Shown piece by piece: positions 1-10,720 of a stretch of 64,000 nucleotides of DNA (its first letter is position 1; each line of letters starts with the position of its first letter). This stretch comes from Pilaira anomala (lineage: Eukaryota > Mucoromycota > Mucoromycetes > Mucorales > Mucoraceae), in assembly GCA_025716855.1 (NCBI GenBank), contig JAIXMQ010000004.1:620001-684000 (forward strand), written 5' to 3'. A model generated the notes under the pieces. The model saw only the letters and a list, made by a program, of their open reading frames with translations, did no database searches and had not been told where the DNA came from. The translations under genes were made by a program, and so were the position numbers.

Positions 1-1250
1 TAAGCAAATTAATCCGACTGGAAGTGTTTAGCGATTGAAAACGTGTGCGTAAACTCAACTGCGTTTGGAGGAAGAGACGCTGATGCACGTATGAAGTTCA
101 TTGGACCTACAAACAAATGTGCTTTGCTTGAATGGAAAAACAAGTTGGGATATTCTTATCAGGAGCTAAGAAATTCTTCTAACTGTGTGAACGTGTACTC
201 GTTTAACCTCATCAATGAAGAGTATGACCACTGTAATTCAAGTGAATGAAACCAATGTACCAACATATATGTCCAAAGAATATCGCTTATATATAAAAGA
301 GGCACCTGAAATGATATTGCGGTCGTTACACTCTATCTAGATGGAAATGAATGTGTTAAACCTATAAGTAACTGTGTGCGCGTGAGTCAAGATTTAATGA
401 TTAGCTCTTTTGCAAGTCGTCATTAAGAACACTTGCTTTGGCTTACCGTGATATAGATTCAGTTACCTTTTCAGGTGAGTACATAAAAAGAAAATAATGC
501 TGTTATATATACACACGTACATATTAACTTGTTTTATTTATATTAGAGTTTCATCCGGAAGATCCACCATTAGATGATCTACTTGTGCTTATTGGAATTA
601 TCTGTATACAAGACCAATTACGTGAAGGTGTGACTGAATCTAACTATACAAAAATTCAGACGTGTTAGTGTTGTTGTTCGTATGTGGTAAAAGTACTTGA
701 TACATAAAAAAACAAAAAGTGAAAACATTATTTATATAAAAACATATATTTTATAGATTACAGGTGATAACTTAAAAGCAGCAAAAGCCATTGCCAAAGA
801 ATGTGGTATTTTTTTTACCTCAGGTGGCGTTGCAATGATAGGCCCAGAATTTAGAGCACTGAGTCCAGGTGAACAATATAATACAGTCCCGCGTTTTCAG
901 GTTTTAGCGCGGTCTTCTCCTATCGACAAAAACGCTTGTAGTTCCTTTACTTCAGGAACAAAACGAAGTAGTTGCAATGTCGGGTGATGGTACGAACGAT
1001 GGACCAGTACTTAAGCTTGCCAATATAGGATTTGCGATGGGTATCACAGGAACTGAGGTAGCGAAAGAAGCGTCGGATATTATCTTGATGAACTGTAATT
1101 TCAATTCAATTCTACAAGCGTTAAAATGGTGTAAAGCAGTGAATGATGGGGTCAAGAAGTTCAATTGACATTGAATATTGCAACAGTTGCGATTTAATTT
1201 ACAAGTGCTATTTTATCAGATACTTCCAAAAGTATCCTAAGTGCAGTGCA
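1..1250 (+). pseudogene. PMC1-like plasma-membrane/vacuolar Ca2+-ATPase, degenerate copy A
   Basis: Fragments of a P2B-type Ca2+-ATPase occur in order but in different frames. They are an N-domain piece (residues like VNSTAFGGRDADARMKFIG, 46-246), an EFHPEDPPLDDLLVLIGI segment after an intact-looking GT-AG intron (474-546), an ITGDNLKAAKAIAKECG segment (about 756-806), RALSPGEQ (about 857-880) and the hinge motif [14 protein letters not shown] (977-1018). The hinge is followed by [11 protein letters not shown]. Stops and frameshifts separate the pieces, and copy A breaks off at 1250, before the C-terminal membrane segments. A frameshift near 930 lies between the SSPIDK motif and the hinge motif. 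The 5' part lies outside the window. Family assignment is firm; the copy cannot encode a pump. Confidence 0.85.
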
Positions 1251-2604
1251 CATTGACAGAAAATAAAATGACGGTTGTCTGTGCTACATAGTATTGCAGA
1301 AAAGAAGTTCTCATTTAACAATAATATAAAGGCAAACTGTAAGCAAATTAATCTGACTGGAAGTATTTAGCGATTGAAAACGTGTGCGTAAACTCAACTG
1401 CGTTTGGAGGAAGAGACGCTGATGCGCGTATGAAGTTTATTGGACCTACAAATAAATGTGCTTTGCTTGAATGGAAAAACAAGTTGGGATATTCTTATCA
1501 GGAGCTAAGAAATTCTTCTAACTGTGTGAACGTGTACCCGTTTAATCTCTACAATGAAGAGTATGACCACTGTAATTCAAGTGAATGAAACCAATGTACC
1601 AACATATATCTCCAAAGAATATCGCCTATACATAAAAGAGGCATCTGAAATAATATTGCAGTCGTGTACACGCTATCTAAATGGAAATGGATGTGTTAAA
1701 CCTATAAGTAACTGTGTGCGCGTGAGTCAAGATTTAATGATTAGCTCTTTTGCAAGTCGTCATTAAGAACACTTGCTTTGGCTTACCGTGATATAGATTC
1801 AGTTACATTTTCAGGTGAGTACATAAAAGGAAAATAGTGCTGTTATATACACACACGTATATATTAACTTGTTTTATTTATATTAGAGTTTCATCCGGAA
1901 GATCTACCATTAGATGATCTACTTGTGCTTATCGGAATTATCTGTATACAAGGCCAATTACGTGAAGGTTGTGACTGAATCTAACTATACAAAAATTCAG
2001 ACGTGTTAGTGTTGTTGTTCGTATGTGGTAAAAGTACTTGATACATAAAAAAATAAAAAGTGAAAACATTATTTATATAAAAACATATATTTTATAGATT
2101 ACAGGTGATAACTTAAAGCAGCAAAAGCCATTGCCAAAGAATGTGGTATTTTTTTTTTACCTCAGGTGGCGTTGCAATGACAGGCCCAGAATTTAGAGCA
2201 CTGAGTCCAGGTGAACAATATAATACAGTCCCGCGTCTTCAGGTTTTAGCGCGGTCTTCTCCTATCGACAAAAACGCTTGTAGTTCCTTTACTTCAGGAA
2301 CAAAACGAAGTAGTTGCAATGTCGGGTGATGATACGAACGATGGACCAGTACTTAAGCTTGTCAATATAGGATTTGCGATAGGTATCACAGGAACTGAGG
2401 TAGCGAAAGAAGAGTCGGATATTATCTTGATGAACGGTAATTTCAATTCAATTCTACAAGCGCTAAAATGGTGTAAAGCAGTGAATGATGGGGTCAAGAA
2501 GTTTTTTAACGCTTCAATCGACATTGAAATATTGCAACAGTTGCGATTTAATTTACAAGTGCTATTTTATCAGATACTTCCAAAAGTATCCTAAGTGCAG
2601 TGCA
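1..2604 (+). repeat. tandem direct repeat (1-1250 and 1340-2604)
   Basis: Positions 1-1250 and 1340-2604 are near-identical direct copies (offset 1339 at the left end), differing by scattered substitutions and small indels. Copy A lacks about 15-20 bp present near 2503-2522 of copy B. The homology ends sharply at 1250/2604 after the shared AGTGCAGTGCA. The 89-bp spacer 1251-1339 has no counterpart within the window. Confidence 0.9.
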
Positions 2605-3371
2605 ATTATTATTATGGGTGTGAATATGATTATGGATACGTTTGCAACATTGGCACTTAGCAACAGAGACATTGGCGGTTGAGCTTGTGAATCGCAAACC
2701 ACTTCAAAAGGATTCCAGTTTGATTAATTGGCAAATGAGTAGAATGATCTTGGGTCAAGCTTTGTTTCAGATTACAGTTAGTTTATTGCTGATGTATCAC
2801 GGTGCTGGCTTATTTGGGTCTTTCTTCTGAATCAGAAGAAGATATGCAGGTGCTTAGGACATTAGTTTTTAAAGTATTTGTGTTTTTACAAGTGTTTAAT
2901 GAATTGAATCGTTATCGTATTAATCATCGTTTGAATGTATTGCGTGGTATTTAACATGATTGTTTGTTTTTGATTATTCAGGTGTTTGTGATTATTCAGG
3001 TGTTTGTGATTGCGAGGCAAGTGTTGATTGTTCAGTTTGGTGGATTGGCGTTTAAAACGGTGCCTTTACTGTAAATCAATGGATTGCGACAGTCTGTGTT
3101 GGGTCACTTTCGATCCCTACTGGTGCTTTGATTCGACTTTTACCAAACCTTATTCCGGGTGTTTGAAGTGAAGATAGAGATGATGAATTTAATTATGAAG
3201 TGACTTATTTTCGACTTCGATGGGAGTCTGTTGTTTCTCGGATTATGAAGGATATCCATCATAAAAAGAATGAAGATTTAAATTATTTAAGAGATCCAAA
3301 CAAGATACAATCCGTGATAGATAATCTTCGAAACTTCAAGGGGTCTGATAAAAGACATAAAAAAGCTTAAT
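1340..3371 (+). pseudogene. PMC1-like Ca2+-ATPase, degenerate copy B with C-terminal membrane region
   Basis: Second copy of the same broken P2B ATPase, continuing beyond the point where copy A stops. It holds the N-domain fragment (1385-1585), an intron-like GT-AG stretch (about 1813-1886), the ITGDN region, and a hinge whose invariant TGDGTNDGP is mutated to SGDDTNDGP (2319-2345). A longer VKKFFNASIDIEIL segment and the M8-M10 region follow (NRKPLQKDSSLINWQM at 2693-2740, QMSRMILGQALFQITVSLLL at 2731-2790, then FNELNRYRINHRLNVLRG at about 2895-2949). A basic C-terminal tail ends near 3369. Several frame changes and stops interrupt it. It shares the frameshift before the hinge with copy A, so decay preceded duplication. 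Confidence 0.85.
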
Positions 3372-3463
3372 AAAGGTGGAAAAAAAAAAAGGTTTTATTA
3401 AATGTCTACTATTAAATTATAAATAAAATAAAAAAAAACTTATTTTTATTTTAAAAAAGAAAA

Positions 3464-5249
3464 TTATTTTTGTTCTGATTCCTCTTCTTCTTCTTCAAAA
3501 TCTTCCTCATCATCTAAATCTTCTTCAGAAGGAACAGCATAGACACGAAGAATAGGTCTGTTAGGATCCTTCATCATGATGTAAGTACCTTCAGGTAATT
3601 GCAAGCACATATCAACGACAGCCTTGACAATACCCCAACCGTTGTTTAAAGATAAATTCATTTGAGTAGCGAAATCACGAGGTTTGTAAGCTTGAGTACC
3701 CAAGATAACATGACGAGAGTTATCCTTAGGATTGTGACGAGCAACATAACCCAATTTGAGTTGAGTAGCATCAGCCAAAATAGCTTGAACGGCCCAACGA
3801 GCTAATTTAGCAGCATTGTTTCTCATCTCAGTAGCAACAACAGCACCACGTTGAGAATCTAAACTCTTCTTCCAGGGGAGAGCACCACCAGCACCTTGAG
3901 CAGTAGGATCAAATTCGTTCAAGGCACGAATAGTGACATAGTTAGTCTTATCACCGGTCTTGACAGCAGCATCAACCTCAGTACGAACAATCAATTGAAT
4001 CTTTTCTTCATCTTCAGGAGCGTCAGGGTTAGATAAATCGAATTCTCTGTAACGGTAACCACAAGAAGCTAATTCGGCTTCTGATTCTTCGGAAGAAGCA
4101 AAAGGGTTAGGGTTTTCAAATTTAACCGAAGATTTATCAAGTACTTGACGAGAGAAGTTTTGGTTGATATAAGTAGCTTCATTACAGAGAGCAGACCAAG
4201 AGTTGATAGTATCCTTTTCGGATTCAGCAGGAGGATCATAAGAGTTTTCGTTTACGGTTACGAAATCGAATACACCGCCAGGACGTTTATCTAAAATGAC
4301 CTTACCATCAGCGGTCTTCTTGACAACGATATCCCAAGGATAGACAGTACGAGTAGCACACATTAAAAGAGAAAGAACGGCGTCAGTGGCAAAGACAGTA
4401 GCCTTGTTCTCTTGAATGTATTTTTGAATGATGGGATCTTCAGAAGTAGTGGTGTCGTATTTAACACGATCAATATGTGAAAGCATCTTTTCGTTCTTTG
4501 TGTTGACACGATCGTAAGCCTTGTTATAAACATTGACGGAACCATAAGTAGCGACATCGACCGCAGTAGGAATAGTGAAATTCAATTTACTTAAACGACT
4601 GAACTCAATTTCATCTAATACCTTCCAATCAGCACCAATGTTGATAGAAGCGTTACGAACACGTTGAGGCTTATCGTAATCCTTATAACCATATCTACGT
4701 CTATTGTTTTGTTGTTGATAACGTCCTCCGTTAGGACGTTGGTTGACGGTACGATAACCGTTGTTTTGCTTATTGTTGTTGTTGTTTTGAATACGGTTGT
4801 TACGTACGTTACCACCTCCAACTGCTTTAAGTGCTTGCTTCTTGGTACCGGCAGATCGGTTATCGACAACAGAGAAAGATGATTCATCTTCGTTGTGAGT
4901 GTATGCAAATGCAGAAGCAAATGAAGCACCATAAGCTTGATGTTGATCTATTAGAAAAAAAATAAAAGAATTAGTTTACTTGATGATAATTTTTTTTTGT
5001 CATTTTACCTCTGTTGAAACGGTTGAAACCAGTTCTACCTTGACGGTTACCGGTAGTTTGGTTGTTGTCTTGCTTTTGACCTTCAGGGTTAGTCCAGTCA
5101 GCAACACGACCTAACTTATCAGACTTGCTATAAGGAGCATAAGGAATGTCACGGAACTGTTGAGGAATAACATCACTAGCAGGTCCCCAGCCACCTTGGC
5201 TGTCATAAATAGGAGGAAGGAAGAATTGAGGTTTAGTAGAATCAGTCAT
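3464..5249 (-). CDS. eif3d: eukaryotic translation initiation factor 3 subunit D (eIF3d)
   Basis: Subunit D of eIF3, which sits at the mRNA exit channel of the 40S ribosome and contains a cap-binding fold. Two exons on the minus strand, 5249-5009 and 4947-3464, flank a 61-nt GT-AG intron and give 574 residues, close to the usual 530-590. The N-terminus carries the conserved block WGP...VIPQQFRDIPYAPYSKSDKLGRVADW. An Asn/Gln/Arg-rich RNA-binding-like stretch follows, then GADWKVLDEIEFSRLSKL at the start of the core domain. The C-terminus is a typical acidic tail (DLDDEEDFEEEEEE). The ATG at 5249 is the first methionine upstream of the conserved N-terminus. Family identity is clear. Confidence 0.96.
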
Positions 5250-5940
5250 TTTATGAAGTCTGCTTGTTCTAATTCAGTTTATTAGTCTATAAAGTTCTTC
5301 TTAAAAAGCTTTTGTTAAAAGAGTTTTTTAATACCTTTTAATGAAGAAAGATTGATCAAAGGACAAAATATATAAAAAAAAAAAAGTTTTTTACTTTTTT
5401 CGAGAAAAAAAATTTAATGTGACGTATAAAGAGGGCTTTATTTACTCACATAAAATCATATTATTGCACTCATGTAGATCAAAAGGATGTTTATAAACGT
5501 TTTATTATTATCAAGTGTTAACAAGAATAAAAAAAAAAGTGTTTTAATATACATGGATATGAATAGGAAAAAAAGAAAAAAGTTACACCTATTGTTCGTC
5601 GTGTGGAAGTGGTGTAAGCAATAGCTTCACTAATATATTTTTATCAAATTCTTTCCCGGGATAGGAAGAAGATAAAGGTATAGAAACTAAATAAAGCTTG
5701 TATTAAAAATGGCCAACATTGATACAGTCACTATATCAAAACTACATAGTATCTTTACTAAAATACACCCTTTCTCTTACTAGCTACAATACTTTTAAAC
5801 TTTTTATATCATCATTCCCTATGAATGTAATCTACTGGTATTGTGCAAGTATGTAAAAGAGATGAAAATACAAGAATAAAAGATGCAGTTTAAGGATCTG
5901 AATAAAAGATTGCCTGAAGCTGCTATGACTGTCAAAAATT
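5250..5940. other. intergenic, eIF3d upstream region
   Basis: About 690 bp of AT-rich sequence with A/T runs between the eIF3d start and the helicase relic. It should hold the eIF3d promoter, but I see no recognisable motif or coding segment. Confidence 0.6.
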
Positions 5941-6742
5941 GGCGAAGGTAAAGTCATTCCACCTTACGACACTGTTTCCAATTATATTCGAATCCCTGAA
6001 TTAATGCATATGAAAGGTGATAACCTTTTTGAAATTAATTGATTTTGTGTACCCTCTTGAAGCTTTAAGAGATTTAACGAATTCAAAATTATTTACAAAC
6101 AATTCTAACTCCAAAAAAATGCTGATGTTGCAATTATCAACAAGTTATGCCTTGAAACTATTACCTCTGGACGGGATGTTAGTTTCTTTAGTCATGATAA
6201 AGTTTCTAATCCTGGAAATAACCTGATCACACCCGTGGAGCTACTGGATAGTATTGAAGATGGCTCATTACCTCCTCATCATTTGGTTCTTTGTATCGGT
6301 TGCCCCATTATGGTATTACGTAATATTGATCCTTCTGGTGGTGTATGTACTGGCACGAGGTTAATTGATAATTGAGGCTGAAATTACTACTGGATCGCAT
6401 ATTGGTGAAATTGCGTTTATTCCGAAAATCCGTTTTAATTATCAATCTAAAGATGGAAGAAAATCCAATCGACTTTAGACGTACACAATTTCCAGTCATA
6501 CTTGCTTTTGCAATGGCTATAAACAAGACCCGCAAGGTCAAACGCTTAATTCGATCGGACTTTACCTACCTGATCATGTTTTTAGTCAAGGGCATCTCTA
6601 TGTAGCACTTTCAAGAGTCAAATCGCCAAAGTCTATTAAAGTGCCTATCAATCCCGAATGTTCTCATATACTAAAAAAAAACAATCAGCGCTATATGAGA
6701 AATGCTGTTTTTGATGAGGCTTTCCTTACATCAGCTCAATAA
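5941..6742 (+). pseudogene. Helitron-type PIF1-like helicase, C-terminal relic
   Basis: Decayed C-terminal half of a PIF1-family helicase of the sort carried by Helitron rolling-circle transposons. Conserved blocks read in three frames: GEGKVIPPYDTVSNYIRIPE (5941-6000), YPLEALRDL, ADVAIINKLCLETI, ITPVELLDSIEDGSLPPHH, then IGCPIMVLRNIDPSGGVCTG (about 6296-6355). Next come GSHIGEIAFIPKIRFNYQSK, FPVILAFAMAINKT (6490-6531), QGQTLNSIGLYLPDHVF and the motif VI block YVALSRVKSPKSIKVP (about 6600-6648). A stop follows at 6740-6742. The Walker region, Rep domain and Helitron ends are not seen. At least three frameshifts make it inactive. Confidence 0.85.
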
Positions 6743-6884
6743 AAGTTAATTACCAAAACTAAAAAAGCAGTCGTTACATCAGGTGACGAGACAATCAAAT
6801 GACTTCCGGGTTTTAAAAAGCTTTAATAATGATATTAAACGCGTTTTTCTTCATTTTTTTTTTTTTTTTTTCGTTAAATAAAGT

Positions 6885-7522
6885 ATGAATACTGGAACAA
6901 CTGTACCCTGGGAAATTATTGATGATGGTATGTATCTTATTTTATTCTTGGTTGTAGTAATTTTTTCTCATACTTCAAGCAAACAATTAAAAAATAATTA
7001 AAATTGAAATCAAAGGAGCGATACATACCCTTAAAGCAGCAAGTATAAGCGGCGTAGTTTCTCAGCTCGCAGCTCTATTTAAGGTCGTTCGATTTAAGGC
7101 CGTTTCCGATTTAAGGCCACAATTTTCTGAAATTTTTTTCAGCCTTAAATAATTGTTGTACACGACGGTAAAACATCGCTATTTCAGTATAAGGGACTAT
7201 GGACAAGTCACATTGTGAGCGTCCTAAGATCAACAAACATCGAGTTTGTACGTTCTTTTTAATTTTATCACAACTAATGCTCACTCTCTTATTTATTTAT
7301 TTTTAGATAAGAAGCAGTCCAAATTGGGAAACCATTTGGATGATTTTATATGACAAAAAACTGGGAATTTTTCATAACGCTACCATACCACCAGCTGCAG
7401 GTTACTCTCGCGATGAGACCAGTACATTAACTGATATCTCATCATCTATTGCAGCCTCGTCATGCACTACAACCTCCTTATACAGCTCTAAACAGTACAA
7501 GCTGACAACAAATGATAAATAA
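6885..7522 (+). pseudogene. unrecognised spliced gene remnant
   Basis: Coding-like segments lie in order on the plus strand. They are MNTGTTVPWEIIDD ending at a GT donor (ATG at 6885), IKGAIHTLKAASISGVVSQL (about 7010-7069), GLWTSHIVSVLRSTNIEFVR (about 7195-7250), then after a TTTTTAG acceptor NWETIWMILYDKKLGIFHNA running to the TAA at 7520. Intervening stretches contain stops, and I could not join all pieces in one frame. This may be a real multi-exon gene or, more likely given its surroundings, a decaying one. I do not recognise the family. It could be the 5' part of the fragment that follows. Confidence 0.35.
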
Positions 7523-7603
7523 AATATAAAAAAAATTATATCAAGATCTTGTTTCCAGCAAAACATGGAGGTTGTCCACAGGCACTGCGATAGAAAAAAA
7601 AAA

Positions 7604-8248
7604 TGGAAGGGCTGGTATTGGCATGCAATTATGAACAGTATGTAATTGAATACTAGCCTTAAGATAATTAGCATCGTTATTAACACTTTTTCTTTTGCTC
7701 TTAGTCCAGCCCATTCATTAATTTTAGATACCAGTGATAAATCCTGGCTCGCCTATTTTACTAAAGAAGAAATAGGAGAGATAATGTCATTTAGGCCAAA
7801 GAATCTTGACACATTAAATGTTTATATGGAAGACCTTAAACAGTTGACTGATATTGAAGCTCTCAGGAAGAAGCTAGCAGAAGAAACTGAATGTTCAGCA
7901 TGTGAATGGTCCAGGTACACTGTTCTGGAGTATATTAAACTACTCAAATACCAATAGTCACCCCTTAGCCGATCAAACCGAGGGGGACATATTGTGTAGA
8001 ATATGGTTTTTTATTGATACAGTTTTCGATGCATCCCCTATCCACCGTCGAGGGTAATGGTTATCTTTGTGGTCATTTGTTAATGGCACCCATTTTTTTT
8101 TTTTTTTTTTTTTTTTTTAGAAACCAAGTCCAAAGTAATGTAATGCGATGCACCTGCAGGACATGTATGTAAAATCGTTTATTCTGATCCGTTAGACCTA
8201 CCAGAAGAGCCTGGTGAAATTACCAATCACCTATTATTGCTATATTGA
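7604..8248 (+). pseudogene. fragment of an unrecognised, probably lineage-specific, gene family
   Basis: A short first exon (MEGLVLACNYE, ATG 7604) joins through a GT-AG intron (about 7639-7704) to a segment containing SWLAYFTKEEIGEIMSFRPK and an Arg/Lys/Glu-rich helix. The frame stops at 7957. A different frame continues with HPLADQTEGDILCRIWFFID (7944-8003), which looks like the natural continuation. One extra A in the CAAA run near 7946 explains the shift. A further coding-like piece, GHVCKIVYSDPLDLPEEPGE, lies at about 8160-8219 after a poly-T tract. It resembles hypothetical families I associate with mucoromycete genomes, but I cannot name a function. Confidence 0.45.
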
Positions 8249-9057
8249 CCTTGGTGTATAAGCCAAGATTGCTGATGGAAAAAGCAAGAAACGCACCTGC
8301 TGCCATTTAATTTAATCAAATGGCTGTCCCCTTGTTACCATCCTGAAATATATAAGTAAAAAAGACAAAAAAATAACAGCAACAAAGATTAAAGAAGAAC
8401 GCCTTTTTTTTTTTTGTTCTATTCTATGAATATTATAATGCTTTTTACTTATTACTTGCGTAAAATTAACCACTCAGTATCATGAGTATATTACTTAAAA
8501 TCTGTCGCTTCCGTCCCGACTCTCGTAAAGTTACATGACCATGTATTTGTTCTCCATTTTATTATTTATCCCATTCCAGTATAGTCTCATTTAAATATAG
8601 CCGTGTTAAATAGACTGTTGTATTATGGGGATCTTTATATTTTATATTCTAAGTTCGAGTTCTGGTTCACATATTTCATTAGTCAATTGGTGTTTTTCAC
8701 ACCTAAAAAAAAGTACTATTTCAATGAGAGAGTAGGGAAGGATGTTTCTATCATTAGTGACATAGCTTCAGTATATCTTCTGATGCTTTTAAATGAAAAT
8801 TAATACTGGCTTTTAGTTAAATGGTATTTTTTTAGAAAAAAAACCACATTTGATGAATAAATTAGATAACTCAATGTGAAAAATTCCAATTTTTTCTTTC
8901 CTTCACAATATTATTATTATTATTGTTCTTGGTAAGTACCTTCATTAACTACTTTTTGTTTGCGGTCACAAAGTTATAAGTATTCAGGCATAAAAAAACT
9001 TGTAATTTGTTTATCACGTTTCTCTTCTCTTTTAAATAAATAAAAAAAAAAGTCAAG
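8249..9057. other. intergenic
   Basis: AT-rich sequence upstream of the snapin-like gene. A 66-codon open frame at 8603-8803 has no recognisable similarity, and its composition gives no reason to treat it as a gene. A short ATT repeat occurs at about 8909-8921. Confidence 0.5.
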
Positions 9058-9440
9058 ATGAATGAAATACCATTGTCACAAGGGTTTAATACAATTATTG
9101 GACCTGCAGTATTAGAGATTGATCAAGCTATAGGACAAGTTCAAAAAAGTCAAGATGATTTAGGAAAAGAGATTGAGCGACTTGTTGCAGGTAAAAAAAA
9201 ACCATTGCTTAATTTTTTTTTTTTTTTTTTTACGTGATATCCAGTTAATAACTTGTTTATTATGTAGAACTCGAATTATTCACAGATATTGCAGAACCGC
9301 CTACACTTTTACCCTGCTTAGAAAAGTTAATAGACGCAAAAAAGAGATTGACAAACACGAATAAATTGTTACAACAAACAAACGAAAGAGTTGAAAGGAT
9401 TCAAAAAGAAGTTGTAGATATTAAAAAAACTAATGATTAA
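9058..9440 (+). CDS. snapin-like BLOC-1/BORC subunit
   Basis: Two exons, 9058-9190 and 9268-9440, flank a 77-nt GT-AG intron with a poly-T tract and encode 101 residues. The product is almost wholly heptad-like helix: an N-terminal GFNTIIGPAVLEIDQAIGQV, then QVQKSQDDLGKEIERL, then LEKLIDAKKRLTNTNKLL and NERVERIQKEVVDIKKTND. This order (a start equivalent to human LRPAV.QLD, the SQ.EL..QID.L helix and a KLL.A+.R+...N..L helix) matches snapin. Snapin is a small coiled-coil subunit of the lysosome/endosome-positioning complexes BORC and BLOC-1. Length is slightly short of animal snapin (about 136). Assignment rests on pattern only; another small coiled-coil protein is possible. Confidence 0.6.
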
Positions 9441-9593
9441 AAGTATTAAATAGTAACATTTCAGGTGGTATGTTTGTAAAGTCAAGATCTAATAGAGAAC
9501 AAAACGAATTATCTACAATAGTAGTAGGTTGTGAAGCAGTAATAGGAAGAAGAGAATGATTTATGAGGGGTAAAGATGGCTGCTGTTGTTGTT

Positions 9594-9634
<41 letters not shown>

Positions 9635-9714
9635 ATATCTTGTTTGTTGTTTAGTAATTGCTCTTTTCTAGTTTGAGAATTTTGTCTATATCTGTTTTTA
9701 TACACAAAAACGAC
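9430..9714 (-). pseudogene. glutamine-rich open segment with one nonsense codon
   Basis: On the minus strand a frame opens after a stop at about 9714 and reads KNRYRQNSQTRKEQLLNNKQ, then a CAA run of about 13 codons. A single TAA (9592-9594) occupies a CAA position, and the same frame continues QQPSLPLINHSLLPITASQP and IPPEMLLFNTFNH to a stop at 9430. The far side of the stop is coding-like in the same frame, so one C-to-T change could have broken it. I find no upstream exon. It may be the 3' end of a dead Q-rich transcription-factor gene, or chance translation around the CAA repeat. It overlaps the snapin-like stop by 11 bp. Confidence 0.25.
9580..9634. repeat. GTT/CAA trinucleotide microsatellite
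   Basis: About 18 nearly perfect GTT units, interrupted by one ATT and flanked by CTG units. Confidence 0.9.
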
Positions 9715-10720
9715 TTAAAAGTTCTAAATTAGTCTCGAAAGCAGTATATTTTTAATGATTTTTTTTTCTTTTCCTTTTTTCCTTTTTCTTTCTGATTTAA
9801 CTAATTGAAAAAAAAAAAAAGGTTCATACTAATTCTCAAGAAGAAAAAGTTATATCTAAACGTTTATTATAGCTAACATATGTATCTATGTACTGTCTTT
9901 GACTACTGTATCGACAACAGGAAACTGATTAAACCATATAATTTGTTAAACAGTATACATGTGCATTAAGTTTAAATACGTATTCAACTATATCATTTAC
10001 ATATATATGCGCTTATATGAGCCTTAACTGTATTTATTTAAGATATGTACATATTATCAATAAAAAAATTTTATTGTGTCTGATCGTATATAGCTTACTT
10101 TTGAATGCACTAATGGTTCCTCTAATCCAATCAATTTGAGTTACTGTTCATATTAACGTCTTTATCTAATTAATTTTATTGATATTCAACTAAGTCATGC
10201 CATTAAGCTAGCTATTATTACTAAATATATTCATAATTTGACGTTATTTTTAGGTTAAAAATCCAGTTTTTTGGTACTATATCTTTAATTTTTCGAATTC
10301 TATCCTTTTAAAATCATTATTATACTACTTTTTAAAACCTTTATTTCTATAATTTTACGGCGTAAGTCCAGTGTTGACGTTGCGACTACTGCTGTATGCG
10401 ACATCTTTTTTCTTATAAAGCACGACACTGTTTTCTAAAAACATACAACACACTTTTTTTTTTTTTTTTTTTAAAAGCGCAACTTCATTTTGGCAAAAGG
10501 TGTAATTGTAACACGAGTGTAATTAATTTAAAGCGTAAAAATATATAATGCAATTTATATATGTATTAAGAAGATTGAGGCACATGTAAGATAATAGTGC
10601 AAAGTAGTAAATTAATGGTGAGAGTTTTTTTTTTTTTTTTAAATGGCCGGAAAAGAATATAAAGGACCATTATTTTTTTTATTCTTCCCTTCTTTCTCTC
10701 TCTTTCTCTTTTTCACAAAC
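9715..10720. other. intergenic
   Basis: AT-rich, with poly-T tracts at about 10456-10472 and 10626-10640, the latter just ahead of the next gene. No coding segment recognised. Confidence 0.5.

Noticed and set aside
4615..4932. 105-codon minus frame within eIF3d
   Set aside because: Alternative frame of exon 2; the true frame reads the conserved GADWKVLDEIEFSRLSKL.
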